In this document: positions 1 to 8,026 of the stretch, piece by piece
How the letters are laid out: the number at the start of each line of letters is the position of its first letter
Position numbering within the stretch: the stretch's first letter is position 1
Origin: Actinoplanes italicus
GTDB taxonomy: Bacteria; Actinomycetota; Actinomycetes; Mycobacteriales; Micromonosporaceae
NCBI RefSeq assembly: GCF_003001815.1
Contig: NZ_PVMZ01000035.1
Span: 1-64,000, forward strand
Direction: 5' to 3'
Length of the DNA: 64,000 bases
Translations under genes and position numbers: made by a program
Notes under the pieces: model-generated
What the model was told of the DNA's origin: nothing
The model's database searches: none
Seen by the model: only the letters and a program-made list of their open reading frames with translations

Positions 1-1
1 C

Positions 2-196
2 TCTCCTTCTGATCTAGGCAATCCGAAGGATCTGCGGTGGCCGCCTCTTTCATCCCGGAAAGTCCCGGTCATACACCACTTCGGTGGACGCGACCCCCGC
101 TACGTCAAAGCCAGCCTCGAGGAAGTCGCCACCGCCTTGGCTGCTCTGACTGGAGAGGCTCATCCGCTGGCCCTGAGCGAAGACGAGTTGGGCTAG
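2..196 (+). CDS. Partial hypothetical protein, C-terminal end
   Basis: An open frame enters from the left edge and ends at TAG 194-196; 64 codons are visible and no start lies inside the window. The visible C-terminus contains DPRYVKASLEEVATAL and ends SEDELG, and its codons mostly end in G or C, as expected for a real gene here. The short acidic, Ala/Leu-rich tail looks helical. I do not recognise the family. The next gene lies on the opposite strand, so this is the end of a transcription unit that begins outside the window. Confidence 0.5.
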   Translation, partial: SPSDLGNPKDLRWPPLSSRKVPVIHHFGGRDPRYVKASLEEVATALAALTGEAHPLALSEDELG

Positions 197-249
197 CTGA
201 TCGAGGTGTTACCGCGATGGGGATCTTCGGGACTCTGTCGCGGTAGCAG

Positions 250-1185
250 CTATTTGGGCGTGTTGTCGTCGGGCGGGGAGGGGATAGGCGTGAGTGTGCC
301 GTCGGAGTGACGGATGATCCCGAGGTGTCCTGCGTACTGGGCGGCGACTGTCTCGTGAAGGTCGCCGAGTTCGAGACCGTCGGCGTCGGGAACGGGCTGG
401 CCGGACTCCTTGGTGAGCGTTACGAGAACCCACAGGACTGCGTCTCTGATGCCGTCCATGACGGCTTGCAGGCTTCGATGCTCGACTGGGTCGTCGCTGA
501 CCTGAAGAGTTGCCAGGAGTGAGAACGTGGGTTGTAGGTCGAGCCGGGTACGGCCGCCCGAGGGGCGTTTGATCTTCAGGCTGGCGACGGCGGCGCCGTC
601 AGCGACGGGGCCTTCGTGTCGCCATTCGTCGATTATCTGCAGCGGCGTCGGGGAGGTGATGTGTACGGGTGTGAGATCGATGCTGGTTAGGCCGACGACG
701 TGTACGAAGCGGTGTTTGTCGACGTTGCAGAGCCATCGCAGGATTTCGAGTGGATGCAGATGCGGTTCGGACTGTGCTCGGAGCGGTTGCAGCGACTCCA
801 CGGCTTGCCAGATCTCTGGTGTGACGAGTCCGGCCAGATCTGACCGGGGCTGGCGAAGCTTGTTGGTGGTGGTCGCGATGGGGAACTGGACTGCCTGGGG
901 TCGTGCTGGTGGGCCGGAGTGGGCGATGACTGCTGCCCACAGTGCGTGATCGAGGGCTGCTCGCATGTTGGTGAGGATGTCGCCGATCAGCAGGCTCCAC
1001 TGCTCGGGATAGGGCTGCTTGACCTTGAGGCGCCATTGAATTCGTAGCAGCGGATCGCTGTCATCGCTGGCATTGTCGAACCGCACGTACTCGTGCGAGT
1101 CGACCTCGACGAACTCACGGGACTGGCGTGCCAGAACTCGTTGGTGTTCGACGGCCCGAGCCCATTTGATCCATGCCGACCTCAT
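250..1185 (-). CDS. Hypothetical protein with HEPN-like helical features
   Basis: A 311-residue soluble protein without signal peptide or membrane segment. Two stretches, LTNMRAALDHALW (about residues 71-83) and CNVDKHRF (about 153-160), resemble the conserved helices of a family of uncharacterised actinobacterial proteins sometimes described as HEPN-like. I see no canonical RxxxxH catalytic motif, so RNase activity cannot be claimed. ATG 1185 is preceded directly by an in-frame GTG (1188), which is an equally possible start. It stands alone, convergent with the fragment at the left edge. Function unknown. Confidence 0.6.
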   Translation of the reverse strand: MRSAWIKWARAVEHQRVLARQSREFVEVDSHEYVRFDNASDDSDPLLRIQWRLKVKQPYPEQWSLLIGDILTNMRAALDHALWAAVIAHSGPPARPQAVQFPIATTTNKLRQPRSDLAGLVTPEIWQAVESLQPLRAQSEPHLHPLEILRWLCNVDKHRFVHVVGLTSIDLTPVHITSPTPLQIIDEWRHEGPVADGAAVASLKIKRPSGGRTRLDLQPTFSLLATLQVSDDPVEHRSLQAVMDGIRDAVLWVLVTLTKESGQPVPDADGLELGDLHETVAAQYAGHLGIIRHSDGTLTPIPSPPDDNTPK

Positions 1186-1619
1186 CACTCGCGGCAGGAT
1201 ATCCAGTCATTCAACGGAGGTCACCGTCTGATCGGATGTAAGAGATCGGCGGTGACCTGTCGTCGTCGGCATCGACGGCCGGGGTTCACCCGGCGCTGTT
1301 GGTCGAAATCGGCGCCTACGACGACCGGGTTGCGTCGGCGCGCACCGTGCATGGTCTTGCTGGGTAAAGGCGCACGCCGGATGCGGCGGACATAACTGTC
1401 GCCGCTTGGTGGAAGCGATGGGCGTCGGGTGTTCGTTACGGGCGCCGCACTGGGCAGGGCCTCGGGACGGTGGCTCGTAGTCGTACGACGGTGCAGTCGT
1501 GGGTGCAGACTGACCGGCGTGCTGCCGAACCGGCGATCTTCCACCTGCGTCCGGCGAACAGCCACCCTGGCCTCGACAACCGCTGCGCCTTCGTGCAACT
1601 GCGGGCCAATTGGCCGGGC
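1186..1619. other. Intergenic stretch, possible gene remnant
   Basis: No convincing gene. One + strand frame ending at TAA 1365-1367 is open for about 40 codons with G/C-rich third positions (HPALLVEIGAYDDRVASART) and could be the tail of a decayed gene, but it has no plausible start and I cannot assign it. The other open frames here are Arg/Pro-rich shadows. Confidence 0.3.
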
Positions 1620-2884
1620 TCAGACCGTGGCGGTCCGCATGGTGCTCGCGGCTACGAAGGGGATCACGGCGAGTGCCAGTAGTCCGCCGATGATGGAGAG
1701 GGTGGCGTAGCTGGTAGCGGCCATGATCATGCCGCTGGCGATGCCGCCTCCGGCGCCGGCGAGGGCGACGCACACGTCGACGGTGCCCTGGGTTTTGGCG
1801 CGGGTGTGGGTGGGGGCGCTGTCGGTGATCATGGCGGTGCCGGAGACGAGGCCCCGGAGACGAGGCCGAGGTTCCAGCCGAGTCCGAGCAGGGCCAGTGC
1901 CAGGGTCAGCAGGATGACGGAGTCCTCGGGTGCGGTGGCTGCCACGATGCCGGAGGCGAGCAGGGTGAGGCCGGCGGCGATGGCGACGGGGATGCGTCCG
2001 ATGCGGTCGACGAGGATGCCGGTGATCGGTGAGGGCAGGTACATGGCGCCGATGTGTACGGCGATGACCAGGCCGGTGGCGTGCAGGTCGTGGCCGTGGG
2101 TGTGCATGTGGACCGGGGTCATGGTCATCACGGCGACCATCACCAGTTGGGTGAGGACCATGGTGACCGCGCCCGCGGTGATGCTGCCGGCGAAGCGGCG
2201 GCCGTGGTCCTGTCCGGTGCCCGCGGTAGCGGCGGTTAGTGGCGGTGTGGTGCGGGAGAACAGCAGCGGGTCGGGGCGTAGCAGCAGGAGCAGGATGGTG
2301 CCGGCGATGGCGTAGGCGATCGCGGCCAGGGCGAACAGTCCGGCCAGCGCGGGGATGCCCCAGTGTTCGGCGAGGGTGCCGGCGGGTCCGACGAGGTTGG
2401 GACCGGCGACGGCGCCGATGGTGGTGGCGACCAGGATCGTGCTGACGGCGCGGCCGCGGCGGGTGGGGTGGGCCAGGTCGGTGCCGGCGTAGCGGGCCTG
2501 CAGGTTGGTGGCGGTGCCGGCGCCGTAGACGAGCAAGGATGCGAGCAGCAGCAGGACGTTGTCCAGGGTGGTGGCCAGGACCACGCCGCTGCCGCCGAGA
2601 GTTCCGGCGGCGTATCCGGCGGCGAGGCCGGCGCGGCGGCCGTGCCGCTGGGACAGGCGTCCGACGATCAGGGCGGTGGCCGCGGATCCGGCGGTGAACA
2701 GCGCGGTGGGCAGGCCGGAGAGGCTGGTGGTGCCGAGCATGTCGGCGGCGAGTAGGGCGCCGACGGTGGCGCCGGCGGCGAGGCCGGCGCCGCTGAATAC
2801 CTGGGAGGTCATGACGACGGTCAGGGTGCGCTGCTGCACCGCCTGCCGGGACGGCGCGGCGTCGGTGGTGGGGGTGAAGGTCAT
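1620..2884 (-). pseudogene. MFS transporter, frameshifted by a 14-bp tandem duplication
   Basis: The frame opens at ATG 2884 and encodes an MFS permease (signature LSQRHGRRAGL in the loop after TM2, many Leu/Ala-rich membrane segments) but stops early at 1829. The missing C-terminal membrane segments (MITDSAPTHTRAKTQGTV onward, ending FVAAST) are present in another frame down to 1620. At the break the 14 bp CCGGAGACGAGGCC occur twice in tandem (1840-1853 and 1854-1867). Removing one copy joins NLGLVSG to TAMITDS and restores a single 416-residue MFS protein of normal family length. The start overlaps the stop of the upstream MFS gene (ATGA at 2881-2884), so it is the last gene of the persulfide operon. 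It may be inactivated, or slippage of the repeat could restore it. Confidence 0.8.
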
Positions 2885-4146
2885 GAGGTGCCCGGGTCCT
2901 TGCTGCTGCGGGGGTGGGTTTCGTACATGCGCGCCCAGACCAGCAGGCCGGAGGCGGCGGTGAGGGCGGCGACGACCCAGATGGCGGCGCGGATACCGGC
3001 GAGGTCGGCGACGATCCCGGCGAGCAGGGCGCCGGCGGCGAAACCGCCGTCACGCCACAGCCGGTAGACGCCGACGGCCCGGGCCCGCCAGGCGGGGTGG
3101 GCGACATCCGAGATCGAGGCCAGCAGCGTCGGATACACCGCGGCGGTGCCGGCGCCGAGCAACGCCGCGGCGCCGGCCCAGGCGGCGAAGCCGTCGGCGA
3201 GCGCGATCAGCGCGAGGGCGGCGGCTTGCAGCAGCATGCCGGCGACGATGAACGGTTTGCGGCCGTAGCGGTCGGAGGCCGGGCCGGTGGCTAGTTGCCC
3301 GAGGCCCCACACGGCCGGGTACAGGGCTGCCAGCGCGCCGATCTGGGTCAGCGACAGCCCGGCGGTGACGAACAGGATCGGGAACAGCCCCCAGGCCAGG
3401 CCGTCGTTGAGGTTGTTGACCATCCCCGCCTGGCTGGCCGAGGACAGGGCCGGTTCGCGCCAGCTGGCCAGGGCGAACACCTGCCCGGTCGACAGTTCCC
3501 CGCCGTGTGGCCCGGTGGTGTGGGTGGCGGCTTCGTGGCGGGCGTGGCCGCGGGTCTCCCGCACGAACACCAGCGACAGGCCCAAACCGAGAACGATGTA
3601 GGCCGCGGTGAGCAAGAACGGCGCCGGCCGCAGCCCGTACTGAGCAGCCAGGGCGCTGGTGGCCATCGCGGTGACGGCGACGGCGATGTACCCGGCGGCC
3701 TCGTTCAACCCCATCGCCAGGCCACGGCGGTGCGGTCCGGCGAGGTCGATCTTCATGATGACGGTGGTGGACCAGGCCAGTCCCTGGTTGATGCCGAGCA
3801 GCACGTTCGCCGCGACGATCCAGCCCCAGCTCGGCGCCCAGATCAGCATGGCCGGGATCGGGATCGCGACCGCCCAGCCGGCGAGCAGGACCGGCTTACG
3901 CCCGTAGCGGTCCGACAGGGTACCGGCGAAGAAGTTGGTGGTGGCCTTGCTGAGGCCGAACGCGAGGATGTAGGTCAGCCCCGCGGTGTAAGCGGCCAGC
4001 GCGAACTCGCGGTCGGCGAGTAGCGGTAGCACGGTGCGTTCGGAGCCGAGGACACCGCCGACGAGGGCGTTGACCACGATCAGCAGGGTGAACTGGGCGG
4101 CGTTGGCCGCCAGACCCAACCGGGGCGCGATGCCGGCGGTGGTCAT
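2881..4146 (-). CDS. MFS transporter
   Basis: A 421-residue integral membrane protein with about twelve hydrophobic segments. The MFS loop signature appears twice, as SDRYGRKPVLL in the first half and SDRYGRKPFIV in the second, typical of the two six-helix halves. ATG 4146 was chosen because it overlaps the stop of the upstream metallo-beta-lactamase/rhodanese gene (ATGA at 4143-4146); the longer open frame upstream is an Arg-rich shadow of that gene. The next MFS gene starts with the same type of overlap at 2881-2884, so the three are translationally coupled. The context suggests export of a sulfur oxidation product such as sulfite or thiosulfate, or of a thiol; this is inference, since MFS substrate cannot be read from sequence. 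Confidence 0.85.
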   Translation of the reverse strand: MTTAGIAPRLGLAANAAQFTLLIVVNALVGGVLGSERTVLPLLADREFALAAYTAGLTYILAFGLSKATTNFFAGTLSDRYGRKPVLLAGWAVAIPIPAMLIWAPSWGWIVAANVLLGINQGLAWSTTVIMKIDLAGPHRRGLAMGLNEAAGYIAVAVTAMATSALAAQYGLRPAPFLLTAAYIVLGLGLSLVFVRETRGHARHEAATHTTGPHGGELSTGQVFALASWREPALSSASQAGMVNNLNDGLAWGLFPILFVTAGLSLTQIGALAALYPAVWGLGQLATGPASDRYGRKPFIVAGMLLQAAALALIALADGFAAWAGAAALLGAGTAAVYPTLLASISDVAHPAWRARAVGVYRLWRDGGFAAGALLAGIVADLAGIRAAIWVVAALTAASGLLVWARMYETHPRSSKDPGTS

Positions 4147-5501
4147 GAGCTCTCCTGCAGTTGGTGGCCGGTTGCGGCGGCCCAGTCGGCGGGCCCACCG
4201 GCCAGCACGGCCAGATCGCGGCGGCCAGCCCGTTCGAGCAGGGTGGCGGCGGTCATGGCCCGTTCGCCGTGCCCGCACATCACCACCGCAGGCCCGGCCG
4301 GCACCGCGTCGCCGGCGGCGGGCAGGTCGCCGAGTTCGAGATGGACGGCGCCGGGCAGGTGCCCGGCCTCGTATTCGGCGGCCTGGCGGATGTCGAACAC
4401 TGGCGCGTCGACCTGATCGGGGCGGACCAGGCGGGTGGTGGTGACCTCCCCGGTCCACGCGGTCATGCCGCCGGCGAGTTCACCGGCCAGGCGGTCGAAG
4501 CCGATGTTCAGTGCCGGCCACAGGATGTCGGCCGGGTCCTGGTCGGGGTTGCGCACGATCACCACCGGGATCTCGGGGCTGACGAGCCAGCCGAGCCAGG
4601 TGGCGAACTGCGCCCGCAGCGGGATCGCGATCGCGCCGGGGATGTGCCCGGCGGCGACGTCGGCCACCGGCCGCACGTCCACGATCACCGCGCCGTCGGC
4701 GAGCAGTCGGCGCACCTCACCCGCGGACAGCTGCGGCAGAGCCGGGGTGGTGTCGATGACGGCGGGGCCGCGCCGGTTGATCTCGCCCAGCCACCGGAAG
4801 TACGCCGGGTACGAGCTCAGGGAGCCGACGAGTTGGGCGACGAACGCGTTGGCGTCCGCTGCGGCCAGCAGCGGGTTGCCGGCCTTCTCCACACCGATGG
4901 TGCTGGTGCGGGCGGTGCCGGGCGGGGCGGAGCAGAACGAGCCGGCACCGTGGGTGGGCCACACGTGCGTGGCGTCCGGCAGCGCCGCGAGGCGGTGCAC
5001 CGACGCGTACTGCGCCCGGGCCAGCTCGGCGGTGCGGTCGTCACCGAGCAGGTCGGTGCGGGCGGCGGAACCGACGATCAACGACCCGCCGGTGAACACC
5101 CCCACCGGCGCCGGGCCGTCGAGCAGCAGGAACGACACGTGCTCGTCGGTGTGTCCGGGAGTGGCGAGGGCCCGCAGGGTGAGCCCGCCGAGGTCGACTT
5201 CGTCGCCGTCGGCCAGGCCGTGATGGTCGAACGCGCGCATCCCGGCCGCCGAGGCCAGGATCTGCGCCCCGTCGCTCGCTGCGAGTTGCACGGCGCCGGA
5301 GAGGAAGTCGGCGTGCAGGTGGGTGTCGGCCGCCCACGCCACCGTCAGGCCCCGCCGGGCGGCAGCGGCCCGCAACGCCCGCAGATCCCGCGGCGCGTCG
5401 ACGGCCAGGGCCCGGCCGTCGCCGGTGTCGAGCAGGTAGGCACTGTTACCCAACCCCTCGTCCACCAGCGGGATCAACCGCTCCTGCTGCATCTGCACCA
5501 C
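4143..5501 (-). CDS. Persulfide dioxygenase-like MBL protein with two rhodanese domains
   Basis: A 452-residue cytosolic protein with the order MBL-rhodanese-rhodanese, as in CstB/ETHE1-type persulfide dioxygenases that oxidise glutathione, bacillithiol or CoA persulfides. The MBL metal ligands are visible: THLHADF (residues 60-66), TPGHTDEH (His117) and PTHGAGS (His184). The first rhodanese domain (about 255-350) has no catalytic Cys at its loop; the second (about 365-450) has it at MCGHGERA (Cys409). Loss of Cys in the first domain is common in this architecture. The position usually filled by His in THxHxDH is Phe66 here. It heads an operon with two MFS genes and is divergent from an ArsR-rhodanese regulator, which supports control by reactive sulfur. 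Confidence 0.85.
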   Translation of the reverse strand: MVQMQQERLIPLVDEGLGNSAYLLDTGDGRALAVDAPRDLRALRAAAARRGLTVAWAADTHLHADFLSGAVQLAASDGAQILASAAGMRAFDHHGLADGDEVDLGGLTLRALATPGHTDEHVSFLLLDGPAPVGVFTGGSLIVGSAARTDLLGDDRTAELARAQYASVHRLAALPDATHVWPTHGAGSFCSAPPGTARTSTIGVEKAGNPLLAAADANAFVAQLVGSLSSYPAYFRWLGEINRRGPAVIDTTPALPQLSAGEVRRLLADGAVIVDVRPVADVAAGHIPGAIAIPLRAQFATWLGWLVSPEIPVVIVRNPDQDPADILWPALNIGFDRLAGELAGGMTAWTGEVTTTRLVRPDQVDAPVFDIRQAAEYEAGHLPGAVHLELGDLPAAGDAVPAGPAVVMCGHGERAMTAATLLERAGRRDLAVLAGGPADWAAATGHQLQESS

Positions 5502-5535
5502 ACCCTCCGACCCGGGCGGTAGATCCCGCCCCTAG

Positions 5536-5571
5536 CTACTACACTATTCCACGGAACATTGGAGGATGGTC
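5536..5571. promoter_or_regulatory. Divergent promoter/operator of the persulfide genes
   Basis: The 70-bp gap between the MBL-rhodanese gene and the ArsR-rhodanese gene holds a possible -10 (TACACT, 5540-5545) followed by a small inverted repeat TTCC-AC-GGAA (5547-5556), then GGAGG at 5561-5565. Position and symmetry suit an ArsR operator controlling both directions; no footprint is implied. Confidence 0.4.
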
Positions 5572-6228
5572 ATGGGTGATCCGGTTGTCAAAGCCGAACT
5601 GTTCGACTCCCTCGCCCGCGTCGGTAAGACCCTGGGTAGCGGCAAGCGCCTGGAACTGCTGGATCTGCTGGCGCAGGGCGAACGCAGTGTCGAGCACCTC
5701 GCCACTGCGGCTGGCCTGGGCCTGAGCACCTGTTCGGCGCACCTGCAGACGCTGCGCCAGGCCGGGCTCGTTGCGACCCGCCGCGACGGCACGAAGATCC
5801 ACTACCGGCTGGCCGGGCCTGACGTCGCGGCCCTGTACGCCCTGCTGCGTGACGTCGCCGGCGCCCGCAGCACCGCAGCGGCCGCTGCCCGCGACGCCTA
5901 CCTCGGCCCGGCCGACACCGAGGCCGTCGACCGCGACGAATTGCGCCGCCGCCTTGCCGCCGGTGACGTGATCGCGGTCGACGTGCGCCCGGCCGAGGAG
6001 TACGGCGCCGGGCACATCCCCGGCGCCGTCTCCATCCCCCTGGACCAGCTCGCCGAGCGGATCACCGAACTGCCCGCCGACGTCGAGGTCGTCGCCTACT
6101 GCCGGGGTGCCTACTGCGTGCTCTCGCACGAGGCGGTCCGGCTGCTCACCGACCACGGCCACCGGGCGGTCCGGCTTGCCGACGGGATGCTCGAATGGCG
6201 CCGCGATCAGCTGCCGATCGCCGTGTGA
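5572..6228 (+). CDS. ArsR-family regulator fused to a rhodanese domain
   Basis: A 218-residue protein: winged helix (about residues 10-90) with recognition helix LSTCSAHLQTLRQAGLV carrying Cys54, followed by a rhodanese domain (about 115-215) with DVRPAEEYGAGHIPGA and the catalytic loop AYCRGAYC (Cys177). ATG 5572 is chosen over ATG 5566 because GGAGG ends at 5565, giving normal spacing only to the former. ArsR-rhodanese fusions are known next to sulfur oxidation genes; the rhodanese probably passes a sulfane sulfur to, or reads it for, the DNA-binding half. Divergent from the persulfide dioxygenase, its likely target. The stop overlaps the start of a broken TusA-like gene. Confidence 0.85.
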   Translation: MGDPVVKAELFDSLARVGKTLGSGKRLELLDLLAQGERSVEHLATAAGLGLSTCSAHLQTLRQAGLVATRRDGTKIHYRLAGPDVAALYALLRDVAGARSTAAAAARDAYLGPADTEAVDRDELRRRLAAGDVIAVDVRPAEEYGAGHIPGAVSIPLDQLAERITELPADVEVVAYCRGAYCVLSHEAVRLLTDHGHRAVRLADGMLEWRRDQLPIAV

Positions 6229-6503
6229 CCCCGGTCGTCATCGATGGCGGCGACCGCCGCTGCGTCCTGATCCTGCTGGTATAGCGCCGGCTGATCACCA
6301 CCGTGCCCGCAGGCACGGTCATCCACCTGATCGCCACTGATCCGGCCGCGCCGCTGGAGCTGCCGGCCTGGTGTCACCTGACCGGCCACACCTGCCTCGG
6401 ACCCATGCCAGGCGAGTGCCCGACCTATGCGGTGCGGGTGGCCGGCGCGGCGGTGCTCACCGATCGGAGGTTGCCGTGGCGACCTGCGCCAGCCGGCTCA
6501 TGA
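6225..6503 (+). pseudogene. TusA/SirA-like sulfur carrier, broken by an in-frame TAG
   Basis: GTG 6225 overlaps the stop of the ArsR-rhodanese gene (GTGA). The frame reads VIDGGDRRCVLILLV, meets TAG at 6282-6284, and continues in the same frame with TVPAGTVIHLIATDPAA and LPAWCHLTGHTCLG, typical of the TusA fold (beta strand, ATDPAA, IPAWC helix). The CPxP motif that carries the sulfur is degraded to CVLI. Stop codon and lost motif together indicate a decayed gene, even though the remaining sequence is well preserved. Its 3' end overlaps the end of the convergent MarR gene, so where it originally ended is unclear. A functional TusA would have fitted the sulfur relay of this cluster. Confidence 0.65.
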
Positions 6504-6933
6504 CGGTGTCCATGGTGGTTACGAACTGCCGCACCTGCTCGTCCGGGAGTCCGGCGAACAGGTAGGCCGAGTGACGCTCGTACTCGGCGGCCAGCCCGGC
6601 GGTCACCGCGCTGCCCTGCTCGGTCAGCTGTACCAGCAGCGCCCGCCGATCCTCCGGATGCGCGGCCCGTCGTACGAACCCGGACTCCTCCAGCCCGTCG
6701 ACCAGGGCGGTGACATTGCGTGCTGTCACCCCGATCGCCCGCGCGAGATCCCGCTGCGTCTGCGGGCCGCCCCGGTGCACCAGCCACACCACTGTGGCCC
6801 GGGCCCGGCTCAACCCGTACGCCGCGAGCCCTGCCTCCATGTACTGCTGCACCGACGCGGCGAACGCGAACACCCGTTCCAGCACGGCCGGGAACGCAGG
6901 ACAATCCGTCCGCGCATTGTGTATGTCATTCAC
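6457..6933 (-). CDS. MarR-family regulator
   Basis: A 158-residue MarR protein: helices around LVHRGGPQTQRDLARAIG, recognition helix GVTARNVTALVDGLEESG, wing with HPEDRRALLVQLTEQG. GTG 6933 is taken as the start because the family begins about 20 residues before the first helix and the frame further upstream runs through the neighbouring methyltransferase. An AGCGGAGG stretch lies 11-18 nt upstream of the GTG. Divergent from the methyltransferase/glutaredoxin pair; the AT-rich gap between them (about 6915-6945, with TATACAT) is unusually A/T-rich for this DNA and probably contains promoter and operator for both. Ligand unknown; some MarR proteins sense oxidised thiols, but only a few Cys are present here. 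Confidence 0.8.
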   Translation of the reverse strand: MNDIHNARTDCPAFPAVLERVFAFAASVQQYMEAGLAAYGLSRARATVVWLVHRGGPQTQRDLARAIGVTARNVTALVDGLEESGFVRRAAHPEDRRALLVQLTEQGSAVTAGLAAEYERHSAYLFAGLPDEQVRQFVTTMDTVMSRLAQVATATSDR

Positions 6934-6987
6934 TATGTATAGCCTCCGCTGGAAGGGTACCGACCCCGAACCGCTGGAGACGAGCCG

Positions 6988-7632
6988 ATGCGACATCCGA
7001 TCTTCGCCCGCGTCTACGAGAAGCTCAGCGTGCAGATGGACCGTGCCGGAGCCGCCGAGCACCGCCACGCCCTGGCAGCGGGCCTGCGCGGCCGGGTGAT
7101 CGAAATCGGCGCCGGAAACGGTCTTATGTTCGCCCACTACCCGGCCACGGCGACCGAGGTCCTCGCCGTCGAACCGGAGCCCCGGCTGCGCGCCACCGCC
7201 CAGGCTGCCGCCCGGTCCGCGGCGGTGCCGATCCGTGTTGTTGACGGCCTCGCCGACGCGCTGCCTGCCGGTGACGGCGAGTTCGATGCCGCCGTCACTG
7301 CTCTCGTTCTGTGCACTGTGCCCGACCAGCAGGCCGCGCTCGCCGAGATCCGCCGCGTCCTGCGGCCCGGCGGTCAGCTGCGGTTTCTCGAACACGTCCG
7401 CGCCGAAGGGCCCGCGCTGCGCCGCGCCCAGCAGTTCGCCGACGCCACCCTCTGGCCTGTGCTGCTCGGCGGCTGCCGAACCGGCCGCGACACCGCCGGT
7501 GCGATCACTGCCGCCGGCTTCGCCATCAACGAAGTCCAGCGCTTCCGGTTCCCGCCCGGCGGCCCGACCAGCCCCGCCTCACCGCACATTCGCGGCACGG
7601 CCACCCGCCCCGGACCGGAGCGGCGCCGGTGA
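6988..7632 (+). CDS. Class I SAM-dependent methyltransferase, METTL7/UbiE-like
   Basis: A 214-residue methyltransferase with motif I VIEIGAGNGLMF (about 38-48), an acidic ribose-binding end of strand 2 (VEPEPRL), and motifs FDAAVTALVLCTV and LRPGGQLRFLEHVRAEG. The combination GAGNG-near-PHY/HYP and FLEHVRA is typical of the group that includes the METTL7 thiol methyltransferases. In a cluster of persulfide and redox genes, methylation of a small thiol or of sulfide is an attractive guess, but the substrate cannot be read from the sequence. GGAG lies just upstream of ATG 6988. The stop overlaps the glutaredoxin start (GTGA at 7629-7632). Confidence 0.75.
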   Translation: MRHPIFARVYEKLSVQMDRAGAAEHRHALAAGLRGRVIEIGAGNGLMFAHYPATATEVLAVEPEPRLRATAQAAARSAAVPIRVVDGLADALPAGDGEFDAAVTALVLCTVPDQQAALAEIRRVLRPGGQLRFLEHVRAEGPALRRAQQFADATLWPVLLGGCRTGRDTAGAITAAGFAINEVQRFRFPPGGPTSPASPHIRGTATRPGPERRR

Positions 7633-7874
7633 GCCAGGCCGACGTCATCGTCTACAGCCGGCCCGGCTGTCCCTACTGCTACCTGCTGCGCCGCGGACTC
7701 CGCTGCCGCGGCGTCGCCTTCACCGAGATCGACATCTGGCAGCACCCCGACGCTGCCGCCGCAGTCCGGGCCGTGGCCGACGGCAACGAAACCGTGCCCA
7801 CCGTGCACGTCGCGGGCCGATGGCTGATCAATCCGCGCGCCGCACGGGTGCAAAGCCTCGCCACCGGCCAGTAG
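7629..7874 (+). CDS. Glutaredoxin-like protein (CPYC)
   Basis: An 81-residue thioredoxin-fold protein starting at GTG 7629, overlapping the methyltransferase stop. It shows VYSRPGCPYC near the N-terminus with the dithiol motif CPYC, and NETVPTVHVAGRWLINPR with the cis-Pro and substrate-binding strand of glutaredoxins. Actinobacteria use such proteins as mycoredoxins to reduce mycothiol mixed disulfides. Translational coupling to the methyltransferase suggests one thiol-handling unit under the divergent MarR regulator. The active-site sequence is intact. Confidence 0.85.
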   Translation: MSQADVIVYSRPGCPYCYLLRRGLRCRGVAFTEIDIWQHPDAAAAVRAVADGNETVPTVHVAGRWLINPRAARVQSLATGQ

Positions 7875-7988
7875 GGCACGCGACACGTTCACCGAGGTGA
7901 CGCCCGGATGCCAGGGTTATCACAAGAGATGCTCGCCTCGTCGGCCACGCTTCCAGCGGCGACAGCTTCGTAGGTCCGCCGAGTGCAC

Positions 7989-8026
7989 TTGACCCCAGGC
8001 TTGGGTAAGTCATAGCTTACGGTTCG
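7989..8026 (+). promoter_or_regulatory. Promoter and ArsR-type operator of the 8026 gene
   Basis: A possible -35 TTGACC (7989-7994) is followed after about 17 bp by an AT-rich -10 region that lies within a perfect inverted repeat GTAAG-TCATAG-CTTAC (8005-8020). A further CTTAC occurs at 8034-8038, inside the first codons. The GTG at 8026 falls where transcription should begin, so the mRNA may be leaderless. The repeat is the likely operator of the ArsR protein it precedes. Confidence 0.5.

Noticed and set aside
3295-4023. Long + strand frame of 242 codons opposite the MFS gene
   Set aside because: Gly/Asp/Gln/Arg-rich shadow of a clear MFS gene on the other strand; no motif or start signal.
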